Position numbers and translations under genes: made by a program
Origin: JACVRW01 sp035705985
Lineage (GTDB): Bacteria; Actinomycetota; Thermoleophilia; Solirubrobacterales; Thermoleophilaceae
NCBI GenBank assembly: GCA_035705985.1
Contig: DASSVP010000078.1
Coordinates: 1 to 6,061, forward strand
Length of the DNA stretch: 6,061 nt
Reading direction: 5' to 3'
Notes under the pieces: model-generated
The model's input: only the letters and a program-made list of their open reading frames with translations
What the model was told of the DNA's origin: nothing
Database searches by the model: none
Shown here: positions 1 to 5,053 of the stretch, one piece after another
Position numbering within the stretch: position 1 is the first letter of the stretch
How the letters are laid out: each line of letters starts with the position of its first letter

Positions 1-398
1 AGCTCATGCGCCTGTGGATCGAGCTCGACGCAGCGGTCGCCCTCGGGAACGCCGACCGTACGGCCGGCGTCGCGGCGCTGCGCTCGGTCGCCGATCGGGC
101 TGCCGCGGCCGGAGCGCTCTCCGAGCAGCAGCTCGCGGGCCGGGCGCTGCGGTCGCTGGGTGTCCGCACCTGGCAACGCGGCGGCACCGCGAAGGCGGGT
201 GAGCTGACCTCCCGCGAGCGCGAGATCGCAGCGCTCGTCGCCTCGGGCGCCAGCAACCCGGAGATCGCGCGAACGCTCTTCCTCTCGCGGAAGACGGTCG
301 AGCGCCACGTCACGCACATCCTCGCCAAGCTCGGCGCCCGCAACCGGGTCGAGCTCGCCGCACGGCTCGCACGCGAAGATGCGGGAGCTGCCGGATGA
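1..398 (+). CDS. LuxR-family transcriptional regulator, C-terminal part (5' truncated by window edge)
   Basis: The reading frame is open to the left edge, so the Met codon at 6 is probably internal and the gene begins outside the window. Counting from that Met, residues 1-60 are Ala/Leu-rich and helical, like the helical repeat region of large MalT/LAL-type or similar LuxR regulators. Residues 67-123 form a typical LuxR/GerE helix-turn-helix: it opens with ELTSREREIAALVASG, has the recognition-helix segment LSRKTVERHVTHIL, and ends KLGARNRVELAARL. The protein should bind DNA as a dimer and activate or repress transcription, but its sensing domain and signal are not visible. It stops at TGA 396-398, 34 bp before the next plus-strand ORF. 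The family call is firm. The subfamily (large ATPase regulator or shorter protein) cannot be settled here, and nothing ties it to the nitrate reductase genes. Confidence 0.93.
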   Translation, partial: LMRLWIELDAAVALGNADRTAGVAALRSVADRAAAAGALSEQQLAGRALRSLGVRTWQRGGTAKAGELTSREREIAALVASGASNPEIARTLFLSRKTVERHVTHILAKLGARNRVELAARLAREDAGAAG

Positions 399-432
399 TC
401 CACGCTGCCCTGCGTCGTAGCCTCGCTCGCCG

Positions 433-702
433 ATGGCGCAACTCGTCGTGCTCGTGCCGGCCGATCGCGGTGAGATCCCGCTCGGATCGGACACCGTCGC
501 GGAGCTCGCCCGCCTCGGCGTAACCACGGTCTCGCTCGCCCGAGACGAGCACACCTCCGCCGTCATCCTCGAAGGCTGGGCATTTGACCCTTCTCGCCCC
601 GACGCAGCCGTGGACGCGCTCGGCGCCGCGGGCCAGGCACAGACGCTCCAGCCCATCCTGCACATGGCGGTCACGACCGCCGCTAGAGAAGGAGGACCGT
701 GA
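433..702 (+). CDS. Small conserved-looking protein of unknown function (89 aa)
   Basis: I do not recognise a named family. The 89-aa product begins MAQLVVLVPADRGEIPLG, then has an amphipathic helix (DTVAELARLG), a strand (VTTVSLARD) and a second hydrophobic strand (SAVILEGWAFD), and ends in an Ala-rich helical tail. It has no signal peptide or membrane segment, so it is probably a small soluble alpha/beta protein. No Shine-Dalgarno sequence precedes the ATG at 433; GTG codons at 445 and 451 are alternatives. Support for a real gene is the GC-rich third codon position, the short gap behind the regulator, and the stop at 700-702 overlapping the ATG of the downstream secreted peptide by one base (TGATG), which suggests translational coupling. 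A minus-strand ORF over the same bases looks like a shadow. Confidence 0.6.
   Translation: MAQLVVLVPADRGEIPLGSDTVAELARLGVTTVSLARDEHTSAVILEGWAFDPSRPDAAVDALGAAGQAQTLQPILHMAVTTAAREGGP
691..695 (+). promoter_or_regulatory. Shine-Dalgarno site deciding the start of the secreted peptide
   Basis: GGAGG at 691-695, within AGAAGGAGGAC, lies 6 nt before the ATG at 702 but only 3 nt before the overlapping GTG at 699. The spacing favours ATG 702. The site lies inside the last codons of the upstream ORF, consistent with coupled translation. Confidence 0.75.
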
Positions 703-968
703 TGAAGGTCACCGTCAAGCGCGTATTCGCCCTCACCTCGGCGCTGATGGCGTTCGCAGGCACCGTTGCCCTGGGAACGGCGTGGGCGGGGCCGTCGCCA
801 ACGCCCTCGGGGCTCACCGGCGCATGCAACATGCTCAATGCCTGGGGCGTCGGCGCGAACGGCGGCATGGCCAACGCCATGTCGGTGGACAATCCGAACG
901 GAAACGCCGGCATGTGGACAGCCGTCTGGAACAGCGGCAATCAGCCGGGCGTGTACAGCTGCGGATAG
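702..968 (+). CDS. Small secreted two-cysteine Gly/Asn/Met-rich peptide (88 aa precursor)
   Basis: The precursor has a classical Sec signal peptide: a basic N-region (MKVTVKR), a hydrophobic core (VFALTSALMAFAGTVALG) and an AWA motif with likely cleavage after residue 29. The mature part would be about 59 residues, beginning GPSPTPSGLTGAC. It is rich in Gly, Asn, Ala and Met (for example GVGANGGMANAM and NPNGNAGMW), has no lysine or arginine, and has exactly two cysteines, at mature position 13 and one residue before the end. They could form a single disulfide closing almost the whole chain. The start at 702 was chosen for the GGAGG site 6 nt upstream. It overlaps the 89-aa ORF by one base and is followed by a GC hairpin. 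Export is well supported; function is unknown (cell-surface, signalling or antimicrobial roles are all possible). Confidence 0.75.
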   Translation: MKVTVKRVFALTSALMAFAGTVALGTAWAGPSPTPSGLTGACNMLNAWGVGANGGMANAMSVDNPNGNAGMWTAVWNSGNQPGVYSCG

Positions 969-991
969 GTGCGCAGTTAATGCGGCCCACC

Positions 992-1013
992 GGGGCGGCT
1001 CTCGAGCCGCCCC
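992..1013 (+). terminator. GC-rich hairpin behind the secreted-peptide gene
   Basis: A perfect 9-bp inverted repeat GGGGCGGCT / AGCCGCCCC with a CTCG loop begins 24 nt after the peptide stop codon. The stem is very stable, but no T-run follows on either strand. It may be a U-less actinobacterial-type terminator or an mRNA 3'-end stabiliser rather than a classical intrinsic terminator. Confidence 0.5.
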
Positions 1014-1050
1014 AGCGGGTCCGGCAGCGATGCGAACCGGCGCTGCTCTA

Positions 1051-1078
1051 GAAGAAAACCCGCCGTGTGCGGCGGGTT
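1051..1078 (-). terminator. Rho-independent terminator of the tRNA-Asp locus
   Basis: On the minus strand a perfect 9-bp stem (AACCCGCCG / CGGCGGGTT, loop CACA) runs straight into a T-rich tail (TTTTCTTC). It begins 6 nt after the discriminator base of the tRNA-Asp fragment, where a tRNA terminator belongs. The plus strand has no T-run after the hairpin, so it should act leftwards only. Its survival next to a broken tRNA indicates that this side is the original chromosomal flank. Confidence 0.8.
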
Positions 1079-1084
1079 CTCGAG

Positions 1085-1131
1085 CGGGAGCGACGGGACT
1101 CGAACCCGCGACCTCCGGCGTGACAGGCCAG
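1085..1131 (-). pseudogene. tRNA-Asp(GTC) 3' fragment, probable att remnant
   Basis: On the minus strand the sequence gives an anticodon stem-loop with loop CTGTCAC (anticodon GTC, Asp; stem CTGGC/GCCGG with one T-G wobble), a variable region, a T arm (GCGGG TTCGAGT CCCGT), the 3' acceptor strand CGCTCCC and discriminator G; CCA is not encoded. The loop, variable region and T arm closely match bacterial tRNA-Asp. The expected 5' acceptor strand GGGAGCG and the D arm are absent from the 26-30 nt upstream and I found them nowhere up to about 1200. The gene is therefore broken at the anticodon arm, the usual crossover region of tyrosine-recombinase elements that integrate into tRNA genes. It is unlikely to yield a functional tRNA. 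A decayed duplicate tRNA is the alternative. Confidence 0.8.
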
Positions 1132-1239
1132 TTCGAGGATCGCCGAGTGAACGACCGTGGTCAAGACATCGCTCTGTTCAAGCGGCTCTTCAATGCTCGG
1201 CGGAACAACTCCGCATGTTTGAGCCAAGGCGTTACGGAC

Positions 1240-1261
1240 GTTTGCTGCCCGTTTGCTGCCC
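1240..1261. repeat. Tandem 11-bp direct repeat (2 copies)
   Basis: GTTTGCTGCCC occurs twice with no spacer (1240-1250 and 1251-1261), and the 11-base period holds from 1239 to 1262. It lies about 110 bp inside the end of the tRNA-Asp fragment. Paired short direct repeats at such a distance resemble arm-type binding sites of tyrosine recombinases; this role is inferred from position only. Confidence 0.7.
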
Positions 1262-1282
1262 GCATCTGCACCCTCGAGACCC

Positions 1283-1313
1283 GGGGTCGACCCCCTTCTT
1301 ACCATCAAGAAGG
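1283..1313. repeat. Palindrome and adjoining inverted repeat
   Basis: GGGGTCGACCCC (1283-1294) is a perfect 12-bp palindrome. Sharing its last base, CCTTCTT (1294-1300) pairs with AAGAAGG (1307-1313) around the 6-nt loop ACCATC. There is no terminator-like T-tract. These could be protein-binding sites in the putative element arm; no function can be read from the sequence alone. Confidence 0.5.
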
Positions 1314-1424
1314 AGTCACCGGCGGACGGGTCGCCCGGCTTGCCCGGTGATGCCCGAGGTGTGTTCCCTGAGTTTTCCCTCACCGTTCGGCCAAGCGACG
1401 CGGAGTAACTACTCGGTGGCTTCG

Positions 1425-1982
1425 TTAGGTGACGATGTAGGTGCCTGATGGTGCGTGCGTGAGCAACCGTGCGGCTTCGGCGCCTGCTTTGTCGATCTGA
1501 ACCGCGGGCGGCTGCGGGGGCGTGTCGTAGAAGGTGCCGGGTCCCCAGAGGCGGCCGAAGCGAAGGATCAGCGCTTCGCCCGAGAATCCTCTCGTCGTCT
1601 GCTCGAGCTGTTCGACGGCTTCGGCAGCGTCGTCGTCGAGCATGAAGGCGACGCTTTCGACAACCACGCGAGCTGCCTTGACCTCGGTGGCGGCGTTGAG
1701 CAGGTTGTGGCCGCCTTCGCTGCGAGCGCGGTTGTTCGCTTCTGTCGGTCCGGAGGCGAGATCGGTGACGAAGTTCACGACCGTCTGTGGCCGCACGCTC
1801 TGCATCAGCCGCAAGAGCCCGTCGTAGTCAAAGACGTCGCAGACCGCGGCTTCGACGCCGCGCTCGCGCAGGTGCTGCGCCTTGACTGCCGACCTTGTCA
1901 GGCCGACGACCTCATGGCCGCGTAGGTGCGGGAGTGTCGCGCGGCCGAGAACGCCTGTTGCGCCTGCGAGGAGGATGCGCAC
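1425..1982 (-). CDS. Short NAD(P)-binding SDR/epimerase-like protein (185 aa), catalytic Tyr-Lys not evident
   Basis: The N-terminus RILLAGATGVLGRATLPHL is a Rossmann fold with GxxGxxG (residues 7-13), followed by GHEVVGLTRS and an acidic CDVFD motif (48-52), as in extended or atypical SDR proteins (NAD-dependent epimerase/dehydratase family). Later come a strand with Ser110 (VVVES), LRFGRLWGPGT (140-150, like the R...YGPG motif of epimerases) and an end (LLTHAPSGTYIVT) resembling natural C-termini of the family. At 185 aa it is much shorter than the usual 290-320, and there is no YxxxK after Ser110. It may bind a dinucleotide without classical SDR catalysis, or be internally deleted. The GTG at 1982 was chosen because the Rossmann fold starts there and the frame upstream overlaps the DUF488 gene; a GGAG lies very close (2 nt). 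It follows DUF488 by 37 bp. Confidence 0.75.
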   Translation of the reverse strand: MRILLAGATGVLGRATLPHLRGHEVVGLTRSAVKAQHLRERGVEAAVCDVFDYDGLLRLMQSVRPQTVVNFVTDLASGPTEANNRARSEGGHNLLNAATEVKAARVVVESVAFMLDDDAAEAVEQLEQTTRGFSGEALILRFGRLWGPGTFYDTPPQPPAVQIDKAGAEAARLLTHAPSGTYIVT

Positions 1983-2019
1983 AGCTCCGGTTGATAGCGG
2001 ATCTCCGCAGCAGGCGATC

Positions 2020-2391
2020 TCAGGTTGCTGATGGCGTCTTCGGGAACCCGTGCTGGATGATCGGCGCGAGGACTGCGGCGTTGCTGTGCTCGGCGTCGCG
2101 CGCCGCGTAGACGATCGTGACCGTTCCCTGGCGTGCGCGCCGCCGCAGCGCCGAGATCGCATCGGCCTGGTCACGGAGTTCCTGGGTGTAGCGGCGCTTG
2201 AATTCCTCGAAGCGCTCGGGGCAGTGGCCGAACCAGCGGCGCAGTTCGCTGCTCGGCGCGAGTTCGCGCGCCCATTCGTCGATGTGTGCTTTCTCTTTCG
2301 ACAGGCCGCGCGGCCAGAGTCGGTCGATGAGGACGCGGTAGCCGTCGGCAGGCGAAGCTGGTTCGTAGGCGCGTTTGGTTCGGATGCTCAT
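2020..2391 (-). CDS. DUF488 family (YeaO-like) protein
   Basis: The 123-aa product matches the DUF488/YeaO pattern throughout: YRVLIDRLWPRGLSKEK near residue 18, then IDEWARELAPSSELRRWFGH, PERFEEFKRRYTQEL and the C-terminal strand TVTIVYAARDAEHSNAAVL. Length is normal for the family and all hallmark segments are present, so it looks intact. The protein should be small and cytoplasmic; the family has no firmly established biochemical role. Its ATG (2391-2389) overlaps the TGA of the membrane-protein gene (2390-2388) in an ATGA junction, so translation is probably coupled to it and the gene belongs to the nar transcription unit. The longer frame running back to 2622 was rejected because it overlaps the membrane protein and has low-quality Arg-rich sequence. 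Confidence 0.9.
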   Translation of the reverse strand: MSIRTKRAYEPASPADGYRVLIDRLWPRGLSKEKAHIDEWARELAPSSELRRWFGHCPERFEEFKRRYTQELRDQADAISALRRRARQGTVTIVYAARDAEHSNAAVLAPIIQHGFPKTPSAT

Positions 2392-3701
2392 TCCGTCGCC
2401 GGTGCCATTCGGTTTCGACGCTGCCAGACGACCGCAGTCGTTGCCGCGGCAAGGAGTGCGGCTGCTGCGACGAGGCCGGATCCGGCCCGGGCGGTGGGGC
2501 TGCTCCCGGCGTAGATGCCGATCGCGGTTATTTCGACGCCGGCCGCGAAGACGACGGCTTCGAGTTGCGCGAGCCGGCGTGGGTAGAGCGCGTCTTGCTT
2601 GGGTCGCGGGCCGGGCGGCCACCAGACCCAGATCGAGAGCGAGAGCAGTTTCGGTAGGTGGCCGAGCGTGACCCCGGCCGCCCAGCCGAGCAGGAGGAGC
2701 AGAACGTAGGCGGCGATGCCGCGTTGCTGCGGTGCCGCTCCCGCGAGCAGCGCGAGTCCGAGCGCGGCGGCTTGCGTGAGGAAGGCGCCACCGGCGAGGA
2801 GGTGGAGGAGGGGGCCTTCGAGTTCGATCCGCCGGGTGCGGCCGATGCGCAGGATGAGCGCTCCGAAGCGGCCGAGCGCGAGCAGCACCAGGGCCGCGCC
2901 GGCGTAGGCGAGCGCGGTGGTGTCGGCGGCGATGCCCGCGAGGAGTAGCCAGAGGCCGAGTGTGAGCAGTAGTTCCTCGAGCGGGAGCTTGCGTGGTCGT
3001 GCGGCGGGTGCGAGCGCGAGCATGGGGCCGAGGGTGCGGCCGACGGCGACGATCAACAGCGCGAGCCAGCCGAGTGCGGCGAGGTGGAGGTGGACGAGCA
3101 GCCAGCGGTCGTGGCTGACGCCGAGCATCGGTGCGTCACCGTGGTCGAAGACGACGGCGCCGAAGGTGAGTGCGGCGAGCACGTGGAAGAGGCTGAGCGT
3201 GACGCCGGTGCGGCTGGCGACCAGCATGCGTCCGCGCGGGGCGCGGGCGACGAGGCCGCCGAGTTCCCACAGGACGAGCCCGAGCCCGGAGGCGAGCAGC
3301 GCGGCCCCGGGCCAAAGCGCCGCCGGAACGTCATACGCCACGCCGGGGGCGACGAGGGAGGCGCCGAGCGCGAGCAGCGGCAGCGCTGCCCAGAGACGCC
3401 GTTTGCTTGGGAGCGGGTTGCGCAGCATGACGGGGAGTAGGTGGAAGGTGCCGCCGCTGACGGCGAGTGGCAGGAAGCCGAGCGCGAGCAGGTGCACCGC
3501 GAGCACCGGGGCTGTCGCACCGAGGTCGCCGACCACGAGCCGGGGCACCGCGACGGCGAGCGCTACCGCCGCCGCGAGCCAGCCGATCAGTGAGAGGGCG
3601 AAGTAGGACGCGAGCAGCGTCAGTGCGACCGGGCCGCCGACGGCGCGCGCGTCCTCGAGCGTGAGCCGGCGCCGCAGCGGCTGCAGCGGTTGCTCCGCCA
3701 A
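2388..3701 (-). CDS. Polytopic membrane protein, heme-copper oxidase/NnrS-like
   Basis: The 437-aa protein has about 12 predicted membrane segments, roughly residues 24-50, 65-90, 103-122, 127-151, 165-185, 200-222, 243-286 (probably two), 298-322, 330-350, 378-399 and 404-427. Histidines lie in HLLALGF (H70), FHLLP (H87), VHLHLAALGW (H204, H206), H300 and GHLPK (H348). HxxxLG-type segments of this kind recall subunit I-like members of the heme-copper superfamily and NnrS, both linked to respiration and NO metabolism. Heme or metal binding is inferred, and the full subunit I ligand set was not shown. It follows narI by 9 bp and overlaps DUF488 by 4 bp. The start is a TTG at 3701 with a weak ribosome site; no better in-frame start is near, and the first segment would be lost with a much later one. 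It could be an electron-transfer or NO-handling partner of the nitrate reductase. Confidence 0.75.
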   Translation of the reverse strand: MAEQPLQPLRRRLTLEDARAVGGPVALTLLASYFALSLIGWLAAAVALAVAVPRLVVGDLGATAPVLAVHLLALGFLPLAVSGGTFHLLPVMLRNPLPSKRRLWAALPLLALGASLVAPGVAYDVPAALWPGAALLASGLGLVLWELGGLVARAPRGRMLVASRTGVTLSLFHVLAALTFGAVVFDHGDAPMLGVSHDRWLLVHLHLAALGWLALLIVAVGRTLGPMLALAPAARPRKLPLEELLLTLGLWLLLAGIAADTTALAYAGAALVLLALGRFGALILRIGRTRRIELEGPLLHLLAGGAFLTQAAALGLALLAGAAPQQRGIAAYVLLLLLGWAAGVTLGHLPKLLSLSIWVWWPPGPRPKQDALYPRRLAQLEAVVFAAGVEITAIGIYAGSSPTARAGSGLVAAAALLAAATTAVVWQRRNRMAPATE

Positions 3702-3710
3702 GAGGAATCT

Positions 3711-4421
3711 CTAACTCGACGCGCCGGCGCGGCGGGGGACGGGGTGGCGGCGGCGGTAAAGGATGTAGGGCCGGCCGAGGTACTGGAGCGGGTAGCTCCA
3801 GGCGTGCACCAATCGGCTGAACGGCCAGACCGCGTAGAGCAGCCAGGGCAGTGAGGCGTGCAGCTGGTAGGCGATCGGGGCGTCCGCGATCAGCGAGGGG
3901 TGCGGGTCATAGAAAAGGGTGCGGAACCATGGCCCGACGCTCTGGCGGTAGTCGTAGCCGTGGCCGACGACGTTGTAGCCGAGCGTCAGACCGTCGCCGA
4001 GCCCGATCAAGAGCCCGAGCAGAACGAACACGGCGACGTCTGCCACCGTAGTCGTGATGCGAACGCGGTGCACCTTGCTGCGGCGGAAAGCGAGGATGCC
4101 GAAGCCGGCGAGGCAGACGATTCCGGCGAAGCCGCCCGCGTAGCCGGAGAGGTGGTGGTAGTTCGACTCGGAGATCCGGAATCTGCCGGTGACGCTGGCG
4201 GGGACGAGGATGCCGACGACGTGGCCGCCGATCACGGCGAGCGCGCCGTAGTGGAACATCGTCGAGCCCCAGGCGAGCATCCGGCTCTCGAGCAGCTGGC
4301 TGGAACGGCTCGTCCAGCCGAACTGGTCACGCTTGTAGCGCCACCAGTGCCCGACGACAAACACGGTCAGCGAGACGTAGGGGAGGACGAGCCAGACGAA
4401 CAGGTCGGCGCGGTGGCTCAT
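3711..4421 (-). CDS. narI: Respiratory nitrate reductase gamma subunit NarI (cytochrome b)
   Basis: NarI is the membrane subunit that oxidises quinol and passes electrons through two b hemes to NarH. The 236-aa product has the usual length and five membrane segments: about residues 5-25, 48-74, 92-112, 124-145 and 185-208. Candidate heme ligands are H57 and H67 (in FHYG and GGHVVG) and H188 and H206 (in QLHAS and VHAWSYP). Their spacing of 10 and 18 residues equals that of the known ligands H56/H66 and H187/H205 of the E. coli protein, offset by one, so both hemes should be bound. The ending YLGRPYILYRRR is typical. The ATG at 4421 overlaps the narJ stop (ATGA). A short basic tail (HPVPRRAGASS) follows the conserved part. 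Assignment is firm. Confidence 0.97.
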   Translation of the reverse strand: MSHRADLFVWLVLPYVSLTVFVVGHWWRYKRDQFGWTSRSSQLLESRMLAWGSTMFHYGALAVIGGHVVGILVPASVTGRFRISESNYHHLSGYAGGFAGIVCLAGFGILAFRRSKVHRVRITTTVADVAVFVLLGLLIGLGDGLTLGYNVVGHGYDYRQSVGPWFRTLFYDPHPSLIADAPIAYQLHASLPWLLYAVWPFSRLVHAWSYPLQYLGRPYILYRRRHPVPRRAGASS

Positions 4422-5053
4422 ACGCGCGCCTGCTCTGGCATCACCTCGGGGGGTGCGAACGGCTGCAGCCCGACCTGCTCGCTCGGCGGCCCGGCTTCGC
4501 TGAGGCGGCGGACGTGCTCTCGCTCGAGCGCGCTCAACCGCGGCAGGGCGGCGCTGATCGCATCGAGCACGTCGGCGTACGGGCTGTCGGCGTCGCGAAG
4601 GCTGCCGCGGAGGAGTTCGAGTGCGGGGCGATGCTCGCGCAGCAGCGCGTCGCCCGCTCCGTCTGGGGCGAGCGCGGCGAACTCGAGCATCAGCGGCAGG
4701 TAGTCGGAAAGCTCACCGCTCGTCAGCTCGAGCCCCGCGGCGGCGTACAGGCGCTTCAGGCGCAGCAGCGCCATGCCCCGCTTACGCGTGTCGCCGTGCA
4801 GGTAGTAGCTCAGGTACAAACCCGACCCGCGCCGTAGATCGAACGTCTCCACGTAGCGCCGCTCCAGCTCGCTCCGGGTGTTCGCCGCCAGGTATGCGAC
4901 GAAGCGTTGCAGCAAGTCGCGCTGTGGCGAACGCGGCAACGCAGCGACGGCGGCCGCGAGCTCGTCGCGCGCCTCAACGAGTCGCTCGTCGGGGTAGCGC
5001 AGCAGGACGGAGAGCAGCTTGTACGGGATCGTCGTGCGGCGAGTGCGGATCAC
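4418..5053 (-). CDS. narJ: Nitrate reductase assembly chaperone NarJ (delta subunit)
   Basis: NarJ is a cytoplasmic chaperone that binds apo-NarG and is needed for molybdenum-cofactor insertion and membrane docking; it is not part of the final enzyme. The 211-aa all-helical product carries the family hallmarks: LLRYPDE (17-23), YVETFD (67-72), HGDTRKRG (86-93) and ELSDYLPLMLEF (114-125), with a low-complexity C-terminal tail. The start is GTG at 5053, overlapping the narH stop as GTGA, with GGAGAG upstream inside narH. The end overlaps narI by 4 bp. These overlaps point to coupled translation of narH, narJ and narI. The distant TorD-like chaperones are the only alternative and do not fit the context. 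Confidence 0.96.
   Translation of the reverse strand: MIRTRRTTIPYKLLSVLLRYPDERLVEARDELAAAVAALPRSPQRDLLQRFVAYLAANTRSELERRYVETFDLRRGSGLYLSYYLHGDTRKRGMALLRLKRLYAAAGLELTSGELSDYLPLMLEFAALAPDGAGDALLREHRPALELLRGSLRDADSPYADVLDAISAALPRLSALEREHVRRLSEAGPPSEQVGLQPFAPPEVMPEQARV

Larger units (their letters stand above)
1132..1424. other. Gene-free junction between the tRNA fragment and the SDR gene
   Basis: No frame on either strand shows a recognisable protein. The longest minus-strand frame (1048-1383) runs through the tRNA fragment, and the plus-strand frames antisense to it give tRNA-derived peptide text, so these look spurious. The stretch does hold a tandem 11-bp repeat (1240-1261), a 12-bp palindrome (1283-1294) and a hairpin (1294-1313). 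If the tRNA fragment is an att site, this is the inner arm of the element end, where integrase and excisionase binding sites usually sit. No integrase or convincing remnant of one was found. Confidence 0.55.

Noticed and set aside
1085..1165. A complete functional tRNA-Asp gene on the minus strand
   Set aside because: The 5' acceptor strand GGGAGCG and a D arm are missing at the expected distance, so only the anticodon arm, T arm and 3' acceptor strand are present.
1048..1383. A 111-aa minus-strand protein ending with a GRGFESRRSR-like segment
   Set aside because: The C-terminal part is the tRNA fragment read as protein, and the remainder has no recognisable domain or ribosome site; no integrase motif was found.
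1065..1448. Plus-strand ORF of 127 aa beginning in the terminator and tRNA fragment
   Set aside because: It is antisense to the tRNA fragment (SDGTRTRDLRRD is typical tRNA-antisense text), has no family resemblance and overlaps the SDR gene end.
1425..2174. Longer SDR protein of 249 aa starting at 2174
   Set aside because: The extra N-terminal residues are Arg/Ser-rich, overlap the DUF488 gene in another frame, and precede the point where the Rossmann fold begins.
2917..3606. 229-aa plus-strand ORF opposite the membrane protein
   Set aside because: A Ser/Ala/Pro/Arg-rich shadow frame without domains; the minus-strand frame encodes a coherent multi-pass membrane protein.
3858..4703. Long plus-strand ORFs opposite narI, narJ and narH
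   Set aside because: They are shadows of high-GC coding DNA; the compositions are dominated by Ala, Arg, Glu and Asp with no domain, while the minus-strand products are unmistakable.
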